DNA of 64,000 nt from Neorhizobium alkalisoli (lineage in GTDB: Bacteria; Pseudomonadota; Alphaproteobacteria; Rhizobiales; Rhizobiaceae): positions 248,001-312,000 of the forward strand of contig NZ_VIWP01000002.1 of assembly GCF_007829835.1 (NCBI RefSeq), in the 5' to 3' direction. Positions 29,401 to 37,308 of the stretch are shown piece by piece. A model generated the notes under the pieces. That model did no database searches. It saw only the letters and a program-made list of their open reading frames with translations, and had not been told where the DNA came from. The number at the start of each line of letters is the position of its first letter. The stretch's first letter is position 1. Both the position numbers and the translations under genes were made by a program.

Positions 29401-30896
29401 AGGACGCGGTCTTCCGACTTTGCCTCGACGGCAAAGCGGTGGCGCATCGGATCGCGGTTGGCGGCCGAAGCGGCAACGATCTGGCGTGCCTTGGCGACAT
29501 CGGCGCGTTCGAGCGCGGACTTGTAGCTTTCGAGCAGCGAGGTCAGCGCGCTGGCGCTATGGGCGCTGGCGAGGAACAGCGTGTTGTTGTCGGACTTGGC
29601 CGGAACCTCCGGCGCTTCGGCCGGCTCCGGATCGCCGATGACGACGTGGGCATTGGCGCCGCCGAAACCGAAGGAGTTGATGCCGGCGAGACGATTGCCC
29701 TTGCCCGGCAGAAGCTTGATCGCCTGCATGTTCACACGAACATTGAGATCGGCGAAATCGATGTCTTCGTTGACCTTGTCGATATGCAGCGTGGCCGGCA
29801 GGTAATCGTTTTCGAGCGCGATCATCGCCTTCAACAGGCCGAACAGGCCGGAGACCGGCTCGGTATGGCCGATATTCGACTTGATCGAACCGATCGGCAG
29901 CGGCGCCGGGCGCTTCTGGCCGATGACGGTGCCGATTGCCCAGACTTCGGCCGGGTCGCCGACGCGCGTGCCGGTGCCGTGACCTTCGATGAAGGCGACG
30001 CGGTTCGGGTCGATGCCATTGCCCTGATAGATCGTCTTCAGGAGCTCGGCCTGCGCCTCGCGGGACGGAAGGCTGATGCCGTTGGTGCGGCCGGACGAGT
30101 TGACGCCCGTCGCGTGGATCCGCGCATAGCTGCGGTCCTTTTCGCGCTTTGCGCGGTCGCTGCGGCGAAGCACGATGGCAACACCACCTTCGGAACGCAC
30201 GTAACCGTGGCCGTTGGTGTCGTAAGCGCGGCAAAGGCCTTCCGGCGACAGCATGCGCGCCTGCGCAAAACCGACGAAGGACAGCGGGTGAACGAGGATG
30301 TTGACGCCGCCGACGATCGCGGTGTCGATATCGCCACGCTCAAGGGCGCGCGTTGCCTGATCGAGGGCAAACAGCGAGGACGAGCAGGCCGTATCGATCG
30401 TCATGCTCGGGCCGTTCAGGCCGAAGACATGCGAGATACGGTTGGAGACGATCGACAGCGTATTGCCGGTCATGAAATACGGGCTGCCCGAAGCCGGATC
30501 TTCCGACGACAGATTGCCGCTTTCGAGGCTGGACGCGCCGATATAGACGCCGACCCGTTCATTGGCGAGCGTGCTCGGCGCGAGACTTGCGTCTTCCAGC
30601 GCCTGCCAGACAAGCATCAACAGGACACGCTGCTGCGGGTCCATCTGCATCGCTTCGCGCTGGGAAAGCCCGAACAGCGACGGATCGAAATCATAGACGC
30701 CGTCGATAACGCCGGCTGCGTAAGTGTAGGTCTTGCCGGGCACGCCCTGTGCTGGATGCCAGAACCGCGCAAGATCCCACCGGTCTCCAGGGATCTCGGT
30801 GACTGTGCACCGTCCTGCGCTCAGGATCTTCTGGAGTTCCTTGATGGATTTTGCACCAGGGGCGACACACGCCCTACCAATAATGTCGATCGTCAT
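23457..30896 (-). CDS. rkpA: Highly reducing type I polyketide/fatty-acid synthase, RkpA-like
   Basis: This is a 2479-residue single-module megasynthase. The ketosynthase (about 1-430) has Cys171 in DTACSSSL, His306 in EGHGTGT and His344 in KSNIGHTEP. The acyltransferase (about 520-830) has Ser617 in GHSVGE. The dehydratase (from about 900) has His922 in HVVDSRAILPGSGF, with Ser where the usual motif has Gly. A degenerate methyltransferase-like region lies near 1376 (LELGTTSASVSRRL). The enoylreductase is about 1710-2020 (HGAAGGVGL). The ketoreductase is about 2090-2280 with Tyr2237, and the ACP has Ser2406 in GLDSLMAME. There is no thioesterase. The start is the ATG at 30896; a GTG two codons upstream is possible. 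It heads the rkpAGH operon. Confidence 0.9.
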   Translation of the reverse strand: MTIDIIGRACVAPGAKSIKELQKILSAGRCTVTEIPGDRWDLARFWHPAQGVPGKTYTYAAGVIDGVYDFDPSLFGLSQREAMQMDPQQRVLLMLVWQALEDASLAPSTLANERVGVYIGASSLESGNLSSEDPASGSPYFMTGNTLSIVSNRISHVFGLNGPSMTIDTACSSSLFALDQATRALERGDIDTAIVGGVNILVHPLSFVGFAQARMLSPEGLCRAYDTNGHGYVRSEGGVAIVLRRSDRAKREKDRSYARIHATGVNSSGRTNGISLPSREAQAELLKTIYQGNGIDPNRVAFIEGHGTGTRVGDPAEVWAIGTVIGQKRPAPLPIGSIKSNIGHTEPVSGLFGLLKAMIALENDYLPATLHIDKVNEDIDFADLNVRVNMQAIKLLPGKGNRLAGINSFGFGGANAHVVIGDPEPAEAPEVPAKSDNNTLFLASAHSASALTSLLESYKSALERADVAKARQIVAASAANRDPMRHRFAVEAKSEDRVLRAIEAHLTGTASEGERGEAPGHVGKLAFVFAGNGAQWAGMGVEAYRENRHFRQCFQAFSALFEYYLGEKLSDLLFAEDLNVRLADTKIAQPLLFAIQASISDCLAALGVRPDVVFGHSVGEIAAAYASKALTAAESVAIVAKRSKSQDLFAGQGKMAAIVMSEEAAQAFARKHGLDHICVAAVNSPNSVTISGPVAEIQAFRDAARKSQTVVHILDINYPFHHPIIDSARDAFLADLPTIEPKSGECNFVSTVTGGIYDGRGLDAEYWWRNVRDPVLFKSAAEAAIDLGCNLFIEISPRSILSNYVSEIAKSEQQPAVVIGTLQREAPIAGRDPVSQAFARAIANGVAPAQSRHAGKRNAFAALPALPLEPVSLKMPGTTDEIDVFGRDHKSRYSLLGWRNDPNGSHWKNHIDAQLFPDLAEHVVDSRAILPGSGFVEIAVTAAQAHFNADEVEISNMEIVRPLELRPDRMLELSTLISPETGDIEIRSRERLSSDDWTVHAVARCRKPVEHSSDRQAWRAHEGEGTILGSAEVYETAERFGLQYGPRFQLLSKAVAFGGNIVEVELKSAAVPAHPYIGYNLNPFSVDAVFHGLVALFDQLSGSEAGSPYIPVRFGSVRVTGKGKAISRAVIEIERFSSFSIKVNFRMFGEDGEQVVVFEDCRFRRTALRRHHSLASVAFHYETVPTTLPMPLAPVRLEDALVLNRAGEQQQDNASLMLDAAIYRACHEIGLTLASKDGLVSPQKFAGDANFRSFLASCLYILEDAGIASPVEGGWRIPSEFSFPPVGELIQEIYREDSGRIAEAVLVHNAYRDALEHLSVTLLRGEDEAVDLRNFSEATLDHVLVHSPLGQARSLKALDVLEEVCRSAGRPIRTMLELGTTSASVSRRLASLAADQGAVLVIAEPREGVRRALELEFDQDAHVSVIEPKRIAGLTTIDAILAAGIESQNLLKADEDIRSGLRAAAAQGAALVFVDRAPSAFNDFAFGLSEGWFAASQSPEFPVGTLGTVQQIKDLVADLGFPLSSAEEALLAQGGLIVAAAASETVQEAAVPVLPKTLVAITETPTHAATLGKDRITIDATAGEAAFAKALEASEAAPLQFAYLGERLADRDPAELSLARMERFRQYAESLTKWATAHSAADKPRLMIVAPGGSPLADKASDEANAGLWTFARVLQNEYDAVEIHMLDVELEDENLGAHLAAILASSVANREWVLRDGTLAEIRAAAGPFRSTDIAETDFRAATIRQGTTGRVDSIVWESCALPVPAEDEVVIAMEAAGLNFRDVMWAMGLLPEEALEDGFAGATIGMEMAGRVVEVGSAVTDLAPGDRVMGIGPAAFSTHVKVRRDGVTKFPARLDFEAAATVPVAFLTAYYAMVQLGHIEAGETILIHGAAGGVGLAALQIAKLKGAVVIATAGTVEKRRFLQALGADHVFDSRSLDFVAKVRGVTGGEGVDLVLNSLFSEAMERSLELVKPFGRFLELGKRDYYSDRKIGLRPFRRNISYFGIDADQLLVNLPAITKKIFGEIGRLFDEGELAPLPYRAFGYDEIGSAFRLMQNAGHIGKIVIRPPVSGKDKVVAAPGQAIRLDDEGAFLVAGGIGGFGLVAADWLVAKGAKRIALCSRRGIADAETLAAIAKWQEKGVTATVHACDITNEASLSALLTELRKKTPIKGVIHAAMVLDDALLTNLTPERNKPVVDVKVKGAELLDRLTAGDELELFLLFSSATTMLGNPGQANYVIANGYLEGLVRARRAAGKAGLAVGFGAIADTGFLARNAEVNDLLAKRIGKKAMKARDALEQVERYMQTDTGTIDAAAVMIAEVDWAAVRMLPIANAAIFETAIRAAGNQQTASDGDRIDLEDLIRGKSAEEAQLLLHALVASEIATILRVAEDTVTPEKVLKDIGLDSLMAMELGMSFQQKTGFDIPLSGVGEDTTVSDVVSRLRERVAKRNGEEEAVHDEVLDRLVKSHSTTTQQKAAAQ

Positions 30897-31633
30897 TGTC
30901 ACTCTGTGTTCGTCACAGCTAAAATGGCGGACGTGGGAGTACCGCGTCAGATAACTTTAACAACATACTTATCCGCAGTTGTCACGAGAAAAGCAAAAAC
31001 AGACGCCGTACCAAGTCGAGACGGCGGCTAAACAGCAACGGACGAAACGGCCCACTTGATCAACGAGAAGCATGTCGATCACCCGATCGCCTGGAGAATC
31101 AGATTGGCCCACTCCAATCCAAAACCCCGACAAAACCTCGATTCCCACCGTCCGACAGGCCCAAGGACCGAGACGGGATTCGACGCTCTTAAGCATATGG
31201 AGCGTCCGACAACAAGCCGGACCTTTCGCAACGCAGCGAAAAATAAAATCTGTGCGTTCTTTTGGCGCGGCAGCGGCACGCGCAAGGCGAGCCTCCAAGT
31301 TACCGCCACCTGTGTCATGCAGAGAGCCGCAATTTTCGACACAAATCCTGCTGTAACGAAGTAACTCCCTAGGAAACAACGATTTTACCTGTATCGCATT
31401 TGAAGCCTTGCGACGATGTGTTATGCCGATCGGGTTAGGTCCTGTGGACAATAGGAATTTTCAACCCGTGCGGGAAATTCAGCGCATCACGCAATATGCA
31501 GCCAAGGGGAAGGATTTTTTCCACAAGGCATGTCATGTGCTGATCAAACCGTGCGGAATGTCGGCCCTGCCCCGCCGCGATCTTTCCGTTGTCTGCGCAT
31601 AGTCACCAGGCCTTCCTCAACCGGAACCCGCCT
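30897..31633 (+). other. Long AT-richer intergenic region upstream of rkpA
   Basis: These 737 nt separate the divergent rkpA (minus) and the gene starting at 31634 (plus). Open frames here show no family resemblance and an arginine/cysteine-rich composition typical of non-coding frames. The segment near 30950-30973 is AT-rich with a short inverted repeat, GATAA and TTATC, and is a plausible promoter/operator zone for rkpA. I see no RNA gene. Confidence 0.4.
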
Positions 31634-32494
31634 ATGCCGCCGCATGAGGAAAAGGTAAAATTCGCCACCCCCGCTGATCGCCGCCGCCGGCGCAGTGGCG
31701 GGTTTCTCGTGTTCTGGCTTCTGCTGGTCGCCGTTCTCGGCGGGCTTGCTGCAACCGTGCTTGCCGTCAATGACGGACGAAATTACCTGCGGCTGGTGCA
31801 TCAGTTCCACCTCGAGCAATACCTCTTGCCCGCCGCACCGGCACCGGACCTCAAGATCAACCGCCAGCGCCAGCTCTCACCGGCAATCCGTTATCCGGCG
31901 TCGCTTTATCCCGGATGGCTTCTGCGAGCCTCGCTGGAGCGCGCCACGACCTTGAGGGCAGCATCCGGTCCTGCGATGGAAGATCGTTGCCGTCAGCTCG
32001 GCGGCGAGAGCGGGCCGGTTGCCGAATACAAGGCGCGCGGCCATGAATGGGAGTGCAACTATCTGCGCCCGTTCGGAGACGCGCCGGAAGCGGCTTCACT
32101 GTTCGTACAGGCGAAAGGGATCGTTGCGGGAGAACTGCATACGTTCCGCATCAAGACGAGTTTTACCGATCCCGCCCAAGACGATGAAGTATTGGCCAGT
32201 GCGATAAGCGCGATCGACCAGTTCGAGCTGCGTCTCAGCCCCGAAAGCCGCGCCTATCTGGAAGACAAGCTCAGGAACCGGGTCAGCTTCAAGTCGACAC
32301 TCGAAAACTTTCGCGCCGTGTTCGGGCCGGAAATGCTGGACCAGCGCCGGTTCAACCTCGTTCTCGTAGCACGCCCGGCGACGAGCGAATGCCGGAGCGT
32401 TCCGGAAACGGCCTTGACCTCCATTACCGCCGTTTCAATCGCCTGCCTGCCACTGCAAAGCGGTCGTTCCTGGGCACCACCAGCCGCAGGCTGA
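31634..32494 (+). CDS. Membrane-anchored protein of unknown function
   Basis: This 286-residue protein has a basic cytoplasmic tail of about 18 residues (ADRRRRRSGG), then one membrane segment, SGGFLVFWLLLVAVLGGL, and a long exported domain with Cys in CRQLGGESG, WECNY, TSECRS and IACLPL. It looks like a periplasmic protein held by an uncleaved anchor, with possible disulfides. The ATG at 31634 is chosen over a TTG at 31589 because the extra residues add nothing. I do not recognise the family. It converges on the 32500-35952 gene. Confidence 0.65.
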   Translation: MPPHEEKVKFATPADRRRRRSGGFLVFWLLLVAVLGGLAATVLAVNDGRNYLRLVHQFHLEQYLLPAAPAPDLKINRQRQLSPAIRYPASLYPGWLLRASLERATTLRAASGPAMEDRCRQLGGESGPVAEYKARGHEWECNYLRPFGDAPEAASLFVQAKGIVAGELHTFRIKTSFTDPAQDDEVLASAISAIDQFELRLSPESRAYLEDKLRNRVSFKSTLENFRAVFGPEMLDQRRFNLVLVARPATSECRSVPETALTSITAVSIACLPLQSGRSWAPPAAG

Positions 32495-32499
32495 GTGGA

Positions 32500-35400
32500 T
32501 CACAGCCTTTCCAGCCTCACCACATCGACCGCATCGCCAAGCTCCTTTTCGGCCGCATCGACAAGGCTCAGCTGATGGGTAAACAGGATTGTCTGGAACC
32601 GGTCGCCGGCAGCTGCCAACACCTTGAGGCCTGCAGCCGTGCGCTCGTCGTCGAAAGTCTGAAAAACGTCGTCGAGGATCAGCGGCGCCGGCTCGTTGCG
32701 GCTGCAGTAATCCTCCAGAAATGCCAGCCGTAGCGCCAGATAAAGCTGATCACCCGTTCCTTCGCTGAGACCTGAAAGCGGCACCTGCTCGCCTGCCTGA
32801 CGTTCGACAGCAAGCCGCAGCTCGTCCGCCTCGTCATAAAGCTGCACGAGGCGGGAGAAACGGCCATCTGTCAGGGCGGAAAATACCTCGCCGGCCCGCA
32901 TCATCACGGGATCGGCCTGCTGCTCGCGATAGGTCTCCATGGAGCTTGCCAGCAGATCGGCTGCGAGTTTGAGCACGACCCAGCGCCGGGCAAGCTCCCT
33001 CGCCTCCTCTTCGGAAGCACGCTTCTGGAAAACGGCCCGCTCGGCGCCGATCCCCGTCTCCAGTTCCTGCCGCCGGCGCTCATTGTTGGCCTGGGCGATG
33101 CCGAGCGTCCGCAAGGTCTCGACCTGACGATCGTCCTCGGCCTGCAGCCGTTCGATCTCGATGCCGGCCGCGATGCGGTCGAATTCGGCGAGATCCGTTC
33201 GGATATCCGCTTCCAGCGCCCCGTCCGCCTGTTCGGCGAAACGCCGCCGCGACTGAGTGAGAGAGGTTTCAACTTCGCGGCGCTCGCGCAGATCGGCGAG
33301 CAATCGATGCAGTTCGGCGGGCTCCACCGCGGCCTGCTCTGCGGACCGCGTCAGTGCGAGGTCGACCGACGATGCCTCTTCGCTCCAACGGGTGGATGAA
33401 AGCTCGGCACGGGCCAGTCCTTCCAGGAGCGTCGCACGACGGTGTTCCGCCGTCTGTGCCTCGATCGCCCGGCTATTGAGCTGGCCTGCCGCGACATCGG
33501 CCGGAAGCGATGTCAGTTCGGCTGCGATCCTGCTGCAGAGCCCCGATACCGTCTCTTCGAAATGCTCCATATCGCGGGACATGCCGCGCACGCGCCTTTC
33601 GCGATTGTCACGCTCTGACATGATCGACGGTATCGTGCGCCAGACATCGAGGGCCGCGAGCGCCATCTCGGTCGTCGCATCGTCACCAAGGCCGGCCCGT
33701 GTCAGGGAGAGCATAAATCTCTGGCGCCATTCCTCGACCCTTTCATCGAGGCCTGCCTGCTGCTCCTCGAAACGACCGAGCTGCTCCCTTGCTGAGGACT
33801 GCAATCTCTCCAGCGTGCGGCGCTCGTTCCAGCTCGTACCCAACTCCTCCAGCCGCCGTTCCAGTTCGCGGGCGAGGCTCGTGAGCGGCAGGACACCACC
33901 TGCAACGCCGACGGCATCGGCAAGCGCCTGCATGGCCGGTTGCAACGCCTCTTCCTTCAGGCGCAAGGTCTCGATGGCATCGCGGGCGTCGGCAAGGGTG
34001 CCCGAAAGGGCAAAGATTCCATCCAGCGACCGCCGCCATTCGATCATCCGCTCCGGCGTTGCCAGAGACACGGGAACAACCTGAAAAAGGTCCTCAAACT
34101 CGGTGACGGCATCGGCGGCAGCGATGGATGCTTCGTTCGCCGCCCGCCTGGCAGCGGCGGCCTTCTGATCCAGTTCGCGCTGGCGGATGACGAGCTGCGT
34201 ATGCTTCAGCACGCGTTCGGCATCGTCGAGAGCGGCATCAGACAGACGGTCGGCATCGGTCACAGCCTGTCTTGCCGCATCCATTGCAGCAGCCGAAGGC
34301 TTTTCTGCCAGAAGGCCGATCAGGGCGTCTCGGCCTTCCCGCGCCTCCGCGATTTTTTCACGAGAGACGATCTGCCCTCCGCCTTCCAGCGCCGCCAGCG
34401 CGGCGGTGACGTCGGCCACGTCCTGCTGCAGCTGTGCTACCTTCTGCGCAGCCTGGGCACTTTCCAGCCTCGCCGCCTCTATGACGCGCTGCTGGCTGAC
34501 CAGGGTGGCAATCTCGGGAAGGTTTACCGAAAGCAGACGCTCGACATCGCGGACCGGTGGATCGAGACGGGCGGCGGCAGCGGCGAGATCGCTTTCGGCA
34601 CGCTTCACCCGCACCGTCAGATTTTCGATGGCCGACAATTCGGCAAGATCCGGTCTGAGCGCGATCAAGCGATCGGACCAGGGTTTTGGATCGACAAGCC
34701 GCCCGCCCGCCGCATCGGCTTCCAGCTTCCGCAGGGCGTCGCGTTCCTCATCGATACGCTTGCGCAGCTGCTTCAGTTCGCGATCAAGATTTTCGCCCTC
34801 TCCGACAAGCTCCTTCAGACGCACGAGATCCGCATCGGCAGGCTGGGCGCCTTCGAGATCGGTCGCGCGTGAAAAGCCGAGACGCCGGGCCGAATGCAGC
34901 AATCTGGTCTCGAAATCCTCGACCTCGGCACGAACACGGGCGATATCTTCGCGTGCCTTCAGATAGGCGCCCTTGTCAGCGTGCACAGCAAGGATTGCCG
35001 GAGCAGAAGCGATCAGCTCCTCATCGACATGCACCGTGGCGATCTCGTCCTTCAGGCGCGAGACTTCCGCCCCTGCGGCCTGATGGGCTTCCGCAACCTG
35101 CCGGGCGCGATCGAGCAATGTCGCCAGTTCCTCTTCGAAACCGGCCGGGAGCGTGGCCAGCCCGGCATAGGCCGCCAGCCTGTCGCGTTCGAGGTCGATC
35201 TCGCGCAGCAGCGGCTGCAGTCTGAGTCGCCTGTTCAAGCGGTCGAGCGTGCCTTTCGTATCGACGCGCGCTGTCTGCACGGTCTTGATCGAAGCCTCGA
35301 TCTCGGCCTGTTCGGCAATCAGCTTTTTCCAGTCACCGGCCTTCAGCTCGTTGTCGCGCTCGGCGCGACGTGCCTCATCATGGGCGTCGAGGACCTGATA

Positions 35401-35952
35401 GAAGCGGCGGTCCTTGGATTTGCGCTGGCCATAAATGCTATCGGCCTCGGCCTCCAGCGAGCGCCGCAGATCCGAGAGACCGTTGAGGCCTGACGCTGCC
35501 GAGAAAAGCAGGCTGCCGATCTCGCCGCCGCTTTTCAGCATCGTCTCGCCGCCGGCCCGCAGGCTGTCGGAATCAAGGCCAAAGGCCCGCTGAAAAACAT
35601 CGCGGGAGAGATTGCCGAGGAAGGGCGCCAGCGCATCGTCTGAGAGCGGCTCTTCCGCCTCCGTGGCAGCCAGAAGCGTATTCTTGCGGCCCTTGCGGCG
35701 ACGGAAATTTAACGTGCCGCCATCGCGAGACAGGATCTCGGCACCGACCCGCAGCGAGGCGGAATCGTGGCGGAAGGTATAGTCGGACTTTTCCGGGAAG
35801 CCGAACAGGAGGTCGGATATGGCCGAAAGCGCCGAGGATTTGCCGGCCTCGTTGGGGCCATAGACGACGTGCAGGCCGGCACCGGGCCGGAAGCGCAGCG
35901 AACGATCGGTCAGGGCGCCATAACGCAAAATGTCGAGACGATTGAAACGCAT
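32500..35952 (-). CDS. SMC/SbcC-like ATPase (YhaN type)
   Basis: This 1150-residue protein has an N-terminal half-ABC domain (MRFNRLDILRYGALTD, Walker A VVYGPNEAGKSS near residue 38), very long coiled-coil arms between about 170 and 980, and a C-terminal half with the signature LSGLSEGTGDQLYLALRLAF and Walker B PLILDDVFQTFDDER. It is a DNA-repair or chromosome-maintenance ATPase that would work with the nuclease encoded just upstream (gap of 1 nt). It lacks the zinc-hook Cys-x-x-Cys I would expect in a true SbcC, so YhaN is the better comparison. The start is the ATG at 35952; the frame extends further upstream into the partner gene. Confidence 0.88.
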   Translation of the reverse strand: MRFNRLDILRYGALTDRSLRFRPGAGLHVVYGPNEAGKSSALSAISDLLFGFPEKSDYTFRHDSASLRVGAEILSRDGGTLNFRRRKGRKNTLLAATEAEEPLSDDALAPFLGNLSRDVFQRAFGLDSDSLRAGGETMLKSGGEIGSLLFSAASGLNGLSDLRRSLEAEADSIYGQRKSKDRRFYQVLDAHDEARRAERDNELKAGDWKKLIAEQAEIEASIKTVQTARVDTKGTLDRLNRRLRLQPLLREIDLERDRLAAYAGLATLPAGFEEELATLLDRARQVAEAHQAAGAEVSRLKDEIATVHVDEELIASAPAILAVHADKGAYLKAREDIARVRAEVEDFETRLLHSARRLGFSRATDLEGAQPADADLVRLKELVGEGENLDRELKQLRKRIDEERDALRKLEADAAGGRLVDPKPWSDRLIALRPDLAELSAIENLTVRVKRAESDLAAAAARLDPPVRDVERLLSVNLPEIATLVSQQRVIEAARLESAQAAQKVAQLQQDVADVTAALAALEGGGQIVSREKIAEAREGRDALIGLLAEKPSAAAMDAARQAVTDADRLSDAALDDAERVLKHTQLVIRQRELDQKAAAARRAANEASIAAADAVTEFEDLFQVVPVSLATPERMIEWRRSLDGIFALSGTLADARDAIETLRLKEEALQPAMQALADAVGVAGGVLPLTSLARELERRLEELGTSWNERRTLERLQSSAREQLGRFEEQQAGLDERVEEWRQRFMLSLTRAGLGDDATTEMALAALDVWRTIPSIMSERDNRERRVRGMSRDMEHFEETVSGLCSRIAAELTSLPADVAAGQLNSRAIEAQTAEHRRATLLEGLARAELSSTRWSEEASSVDLALTRSAEQAAVEPAELHRLLADLRERREVETSLTQSRRRFAEQADGALEADIRTDLAEFDRIAAGIEIERLQAEDDRQVETLRTLGIAQANNERRRQELETGIGAERAVFQKRASEEEARELARRWVVLKLAADLLASSMETYREQQADPVMMRAGEVFSALTDGRFSRLVQLYDEADELRLAVERQAGEQVPLSGLSEGTGDQLYLALRLAFLEDYCSRNEPAPLILDDVFQTFDDERTAAGLKVLAAAGDRFQTILFTHQLSLVDAAEKELGDAVDVVRLERL

Positions 35953-35953
35953 G

Positions 35954-37195
35954 TCAGCCGACCCTCGCCGCGCGTGCCAGAAGCAGGTCACGGGCCTCCG
36001 CCAGCAGGGCTTCCGCGTCATCGCCAAGCGGCGTTTCTGCGGCACCTATACCGCCCGGCAGGCGCGCAACGATCTCGGCGATACGGGCATTGGCCTCCTC
36101 GACCAAAGCCGGCGGAAAATCATGCATCGGAATCAGGCCATCGAGGCCAAGCGCATCGGGCTGGGATGAGGATGCAGAGGCAGCAGCCATGGCCTCAACC
36201 CGCATTTCAAGCTTTTCCAGCCAGATGTCCTCGTGGCTGCGATGGCAGGCGGCCTGGACCTCATCGCGAAAATAGTCGCCACGGGCGATCAGTTCCGCCC
36301 GGAAACGACTTTCACCAGTGAGCCGGATACGCAGCGCGAGCGGCCTGCCCTCCATGCCCTCGGCCAGCGTTTCTAGGCCGGTCTCGACGCGGCGCAGGAT
36401 GGCGGGGACGCCATCGTCGGGTTCGACGACAATGGCCAATTCGGCGAAACGGGCAATGTCGGCGATGATTCTTTCGACACTGGCCTGGCCATCCTCGACC
36501 GTGACCATGACGGCGCCCTTGGCGCCCTGCTCACGGATCGAGCGCCCCTGGAGATTGCCGGGAAAGACGATGAGCGGCTCTTGCGCGACGATCTCGAAAT
36601 CATGGACATGGCCAAGCGCCCAGTAATCGTAACCGCGCGATCTCAGATCCTCGACCGAACAGGGCGCATAGACGGCATGCGGCTCGCGGCCGGTGAGAGA
36701 CGTATGCAGCACGCCGATATTGAACCAGCCGGGCTCGGCCGGCGGATAGGCAAGCGACAGGTTCTCATTGGCGGAGCGCTCGGCAAACCCCTGCCCGTGC
36801 AGCGCCACCTTCAGATGATCGAGCCGGAAGGTGCCCGGCTTGTTGACGGGAAATTCGCTGACATTCTTCGGCAGCGTGATCGTCCTGGTGATGACGCTTT
36901 CGGCATCGTGATTGCCCTTCAGGAGAAAGACCGGGATGCCGGCGCGTTCCAGCCGTGCCACTTCGCGGTTGAAGAAAAGGCCGATCTTGTTGTCCTTCCA
37001 GTCGCCGTCATAGACATCGCCAGCCACCAGAAAGAAATCCACCTGGCGTTCGATCGCAACGTCGATGAGCGCCGTGAAGGCATGGCGGCTCGCCTCGATG
37101 AAAATGTCGGCAAGGGCCGCATCCTTCAGCGCAAGTCCCTGGAAGGGACTGCCGAGATGCAGGTCTGCGGCATGGATGAAACGAAAGGCGGTCAT
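35954..37195 (-). CDS. SbcD/Mre11-like metallophosphoesterase nuclease (YhaO type)
   Basis: This 413-residue protein has the Mre11/SbcD metal motifs FIHAADLHLGSPF (residues 5-17), FFLVAGDVYDGDW, LLKGNHDAESV and WALGHVHDFEIV. Together with the SMC-like ATPase encoded 1 nt downstream it forms a probable exo/endonuclease complex acting on DNA ends or hairpins. The last 130 residues are a capping domain poorly conserved in the family. The order nuclease then ATPase is the common one. Confidence 0.9.
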   Translation of the reverse strand: MTAFRFIHAADLHLGSPFQGLALKDAALADIFIEASRHAFTALIDVAIERQVDFFLVAGDVYDGDWKDNKIGLFFNREVARLERAGIPVFLLKGNHDAESVITRTITLPKNVSEFPVNKPGTFRLDHLKVALHGQGFAERSANENLSLAYPPAEPGWFNIGVLHTSLTGREPHAVYAPCSVEDLRSRGYDYWALGHVHDFEIVAQEPLIVFPGNLQGRSIREQGAKGAVMVTVEDGQASVERIIADIARFAELAIVVEPDDGVPAILRRVETGLETLAEGMEGRPLALRIRLTGESRFRAELIARGDYFRDEVQAACHRSHEDIWLEKLEMRVEAMAAASASSSQPDALGLDGLIPMHDFPPALVEEANARIAEIVARLPGGIGAAETPLGDDAEALLAEARDLLLARAARVG

Positions 37196-37254
37196 CGACT
37201 CGAAGCCTCATGCGAACACATCGGGAACGCCAGACTTAGGTCATCCGCGGAACA

Positions 37255-37288
37255 GAAAAAAGGCCGGGGCGAAAAGACCCGGCCTTTT
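37255..37288 (-). terminator. Intrinsic terminator after the phytase-like gene
   Basis: An inverted repeat AAAAGGCCGGG / CCCGGCCTTTTTT with a nine-base loop lies 20 nt past the stop of the 37309-39495 gene on the minus strand. It ends in a run of six T. Confidence 0.85.
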
Positions 37289-37308
37289 CCTGTTGATGAG
37301 CGGCACGA

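Noticed and set aside
30895..30925. Pho-box-like TTGTCAC / TCGTCAC near the rkpA start
   Set aside because: The repeat period is 14 bases rather than 11 and it overlaps the start codon, so it does not fit PhoB sites.
30950..30973. Inverted repeat GATAA-N14-TTATC upstream of rkpA as an operator
   Set aside because: Arms are only five bases in an AT-rich stretch; too weak to call on its own.
23493..31031. A 2500-codon plus-strand frame opposite rkpA
   Set aside because: It mirrors the megasynthase in antisense; the minus strand has complete catalytic motifs for every domain.
30969..31451. 160-codon minus-strand frame upstream of rkpA
   Set aside because: Cys/Arg/Trp-rich composition, no ribosome-binding site and no recognisable domain.
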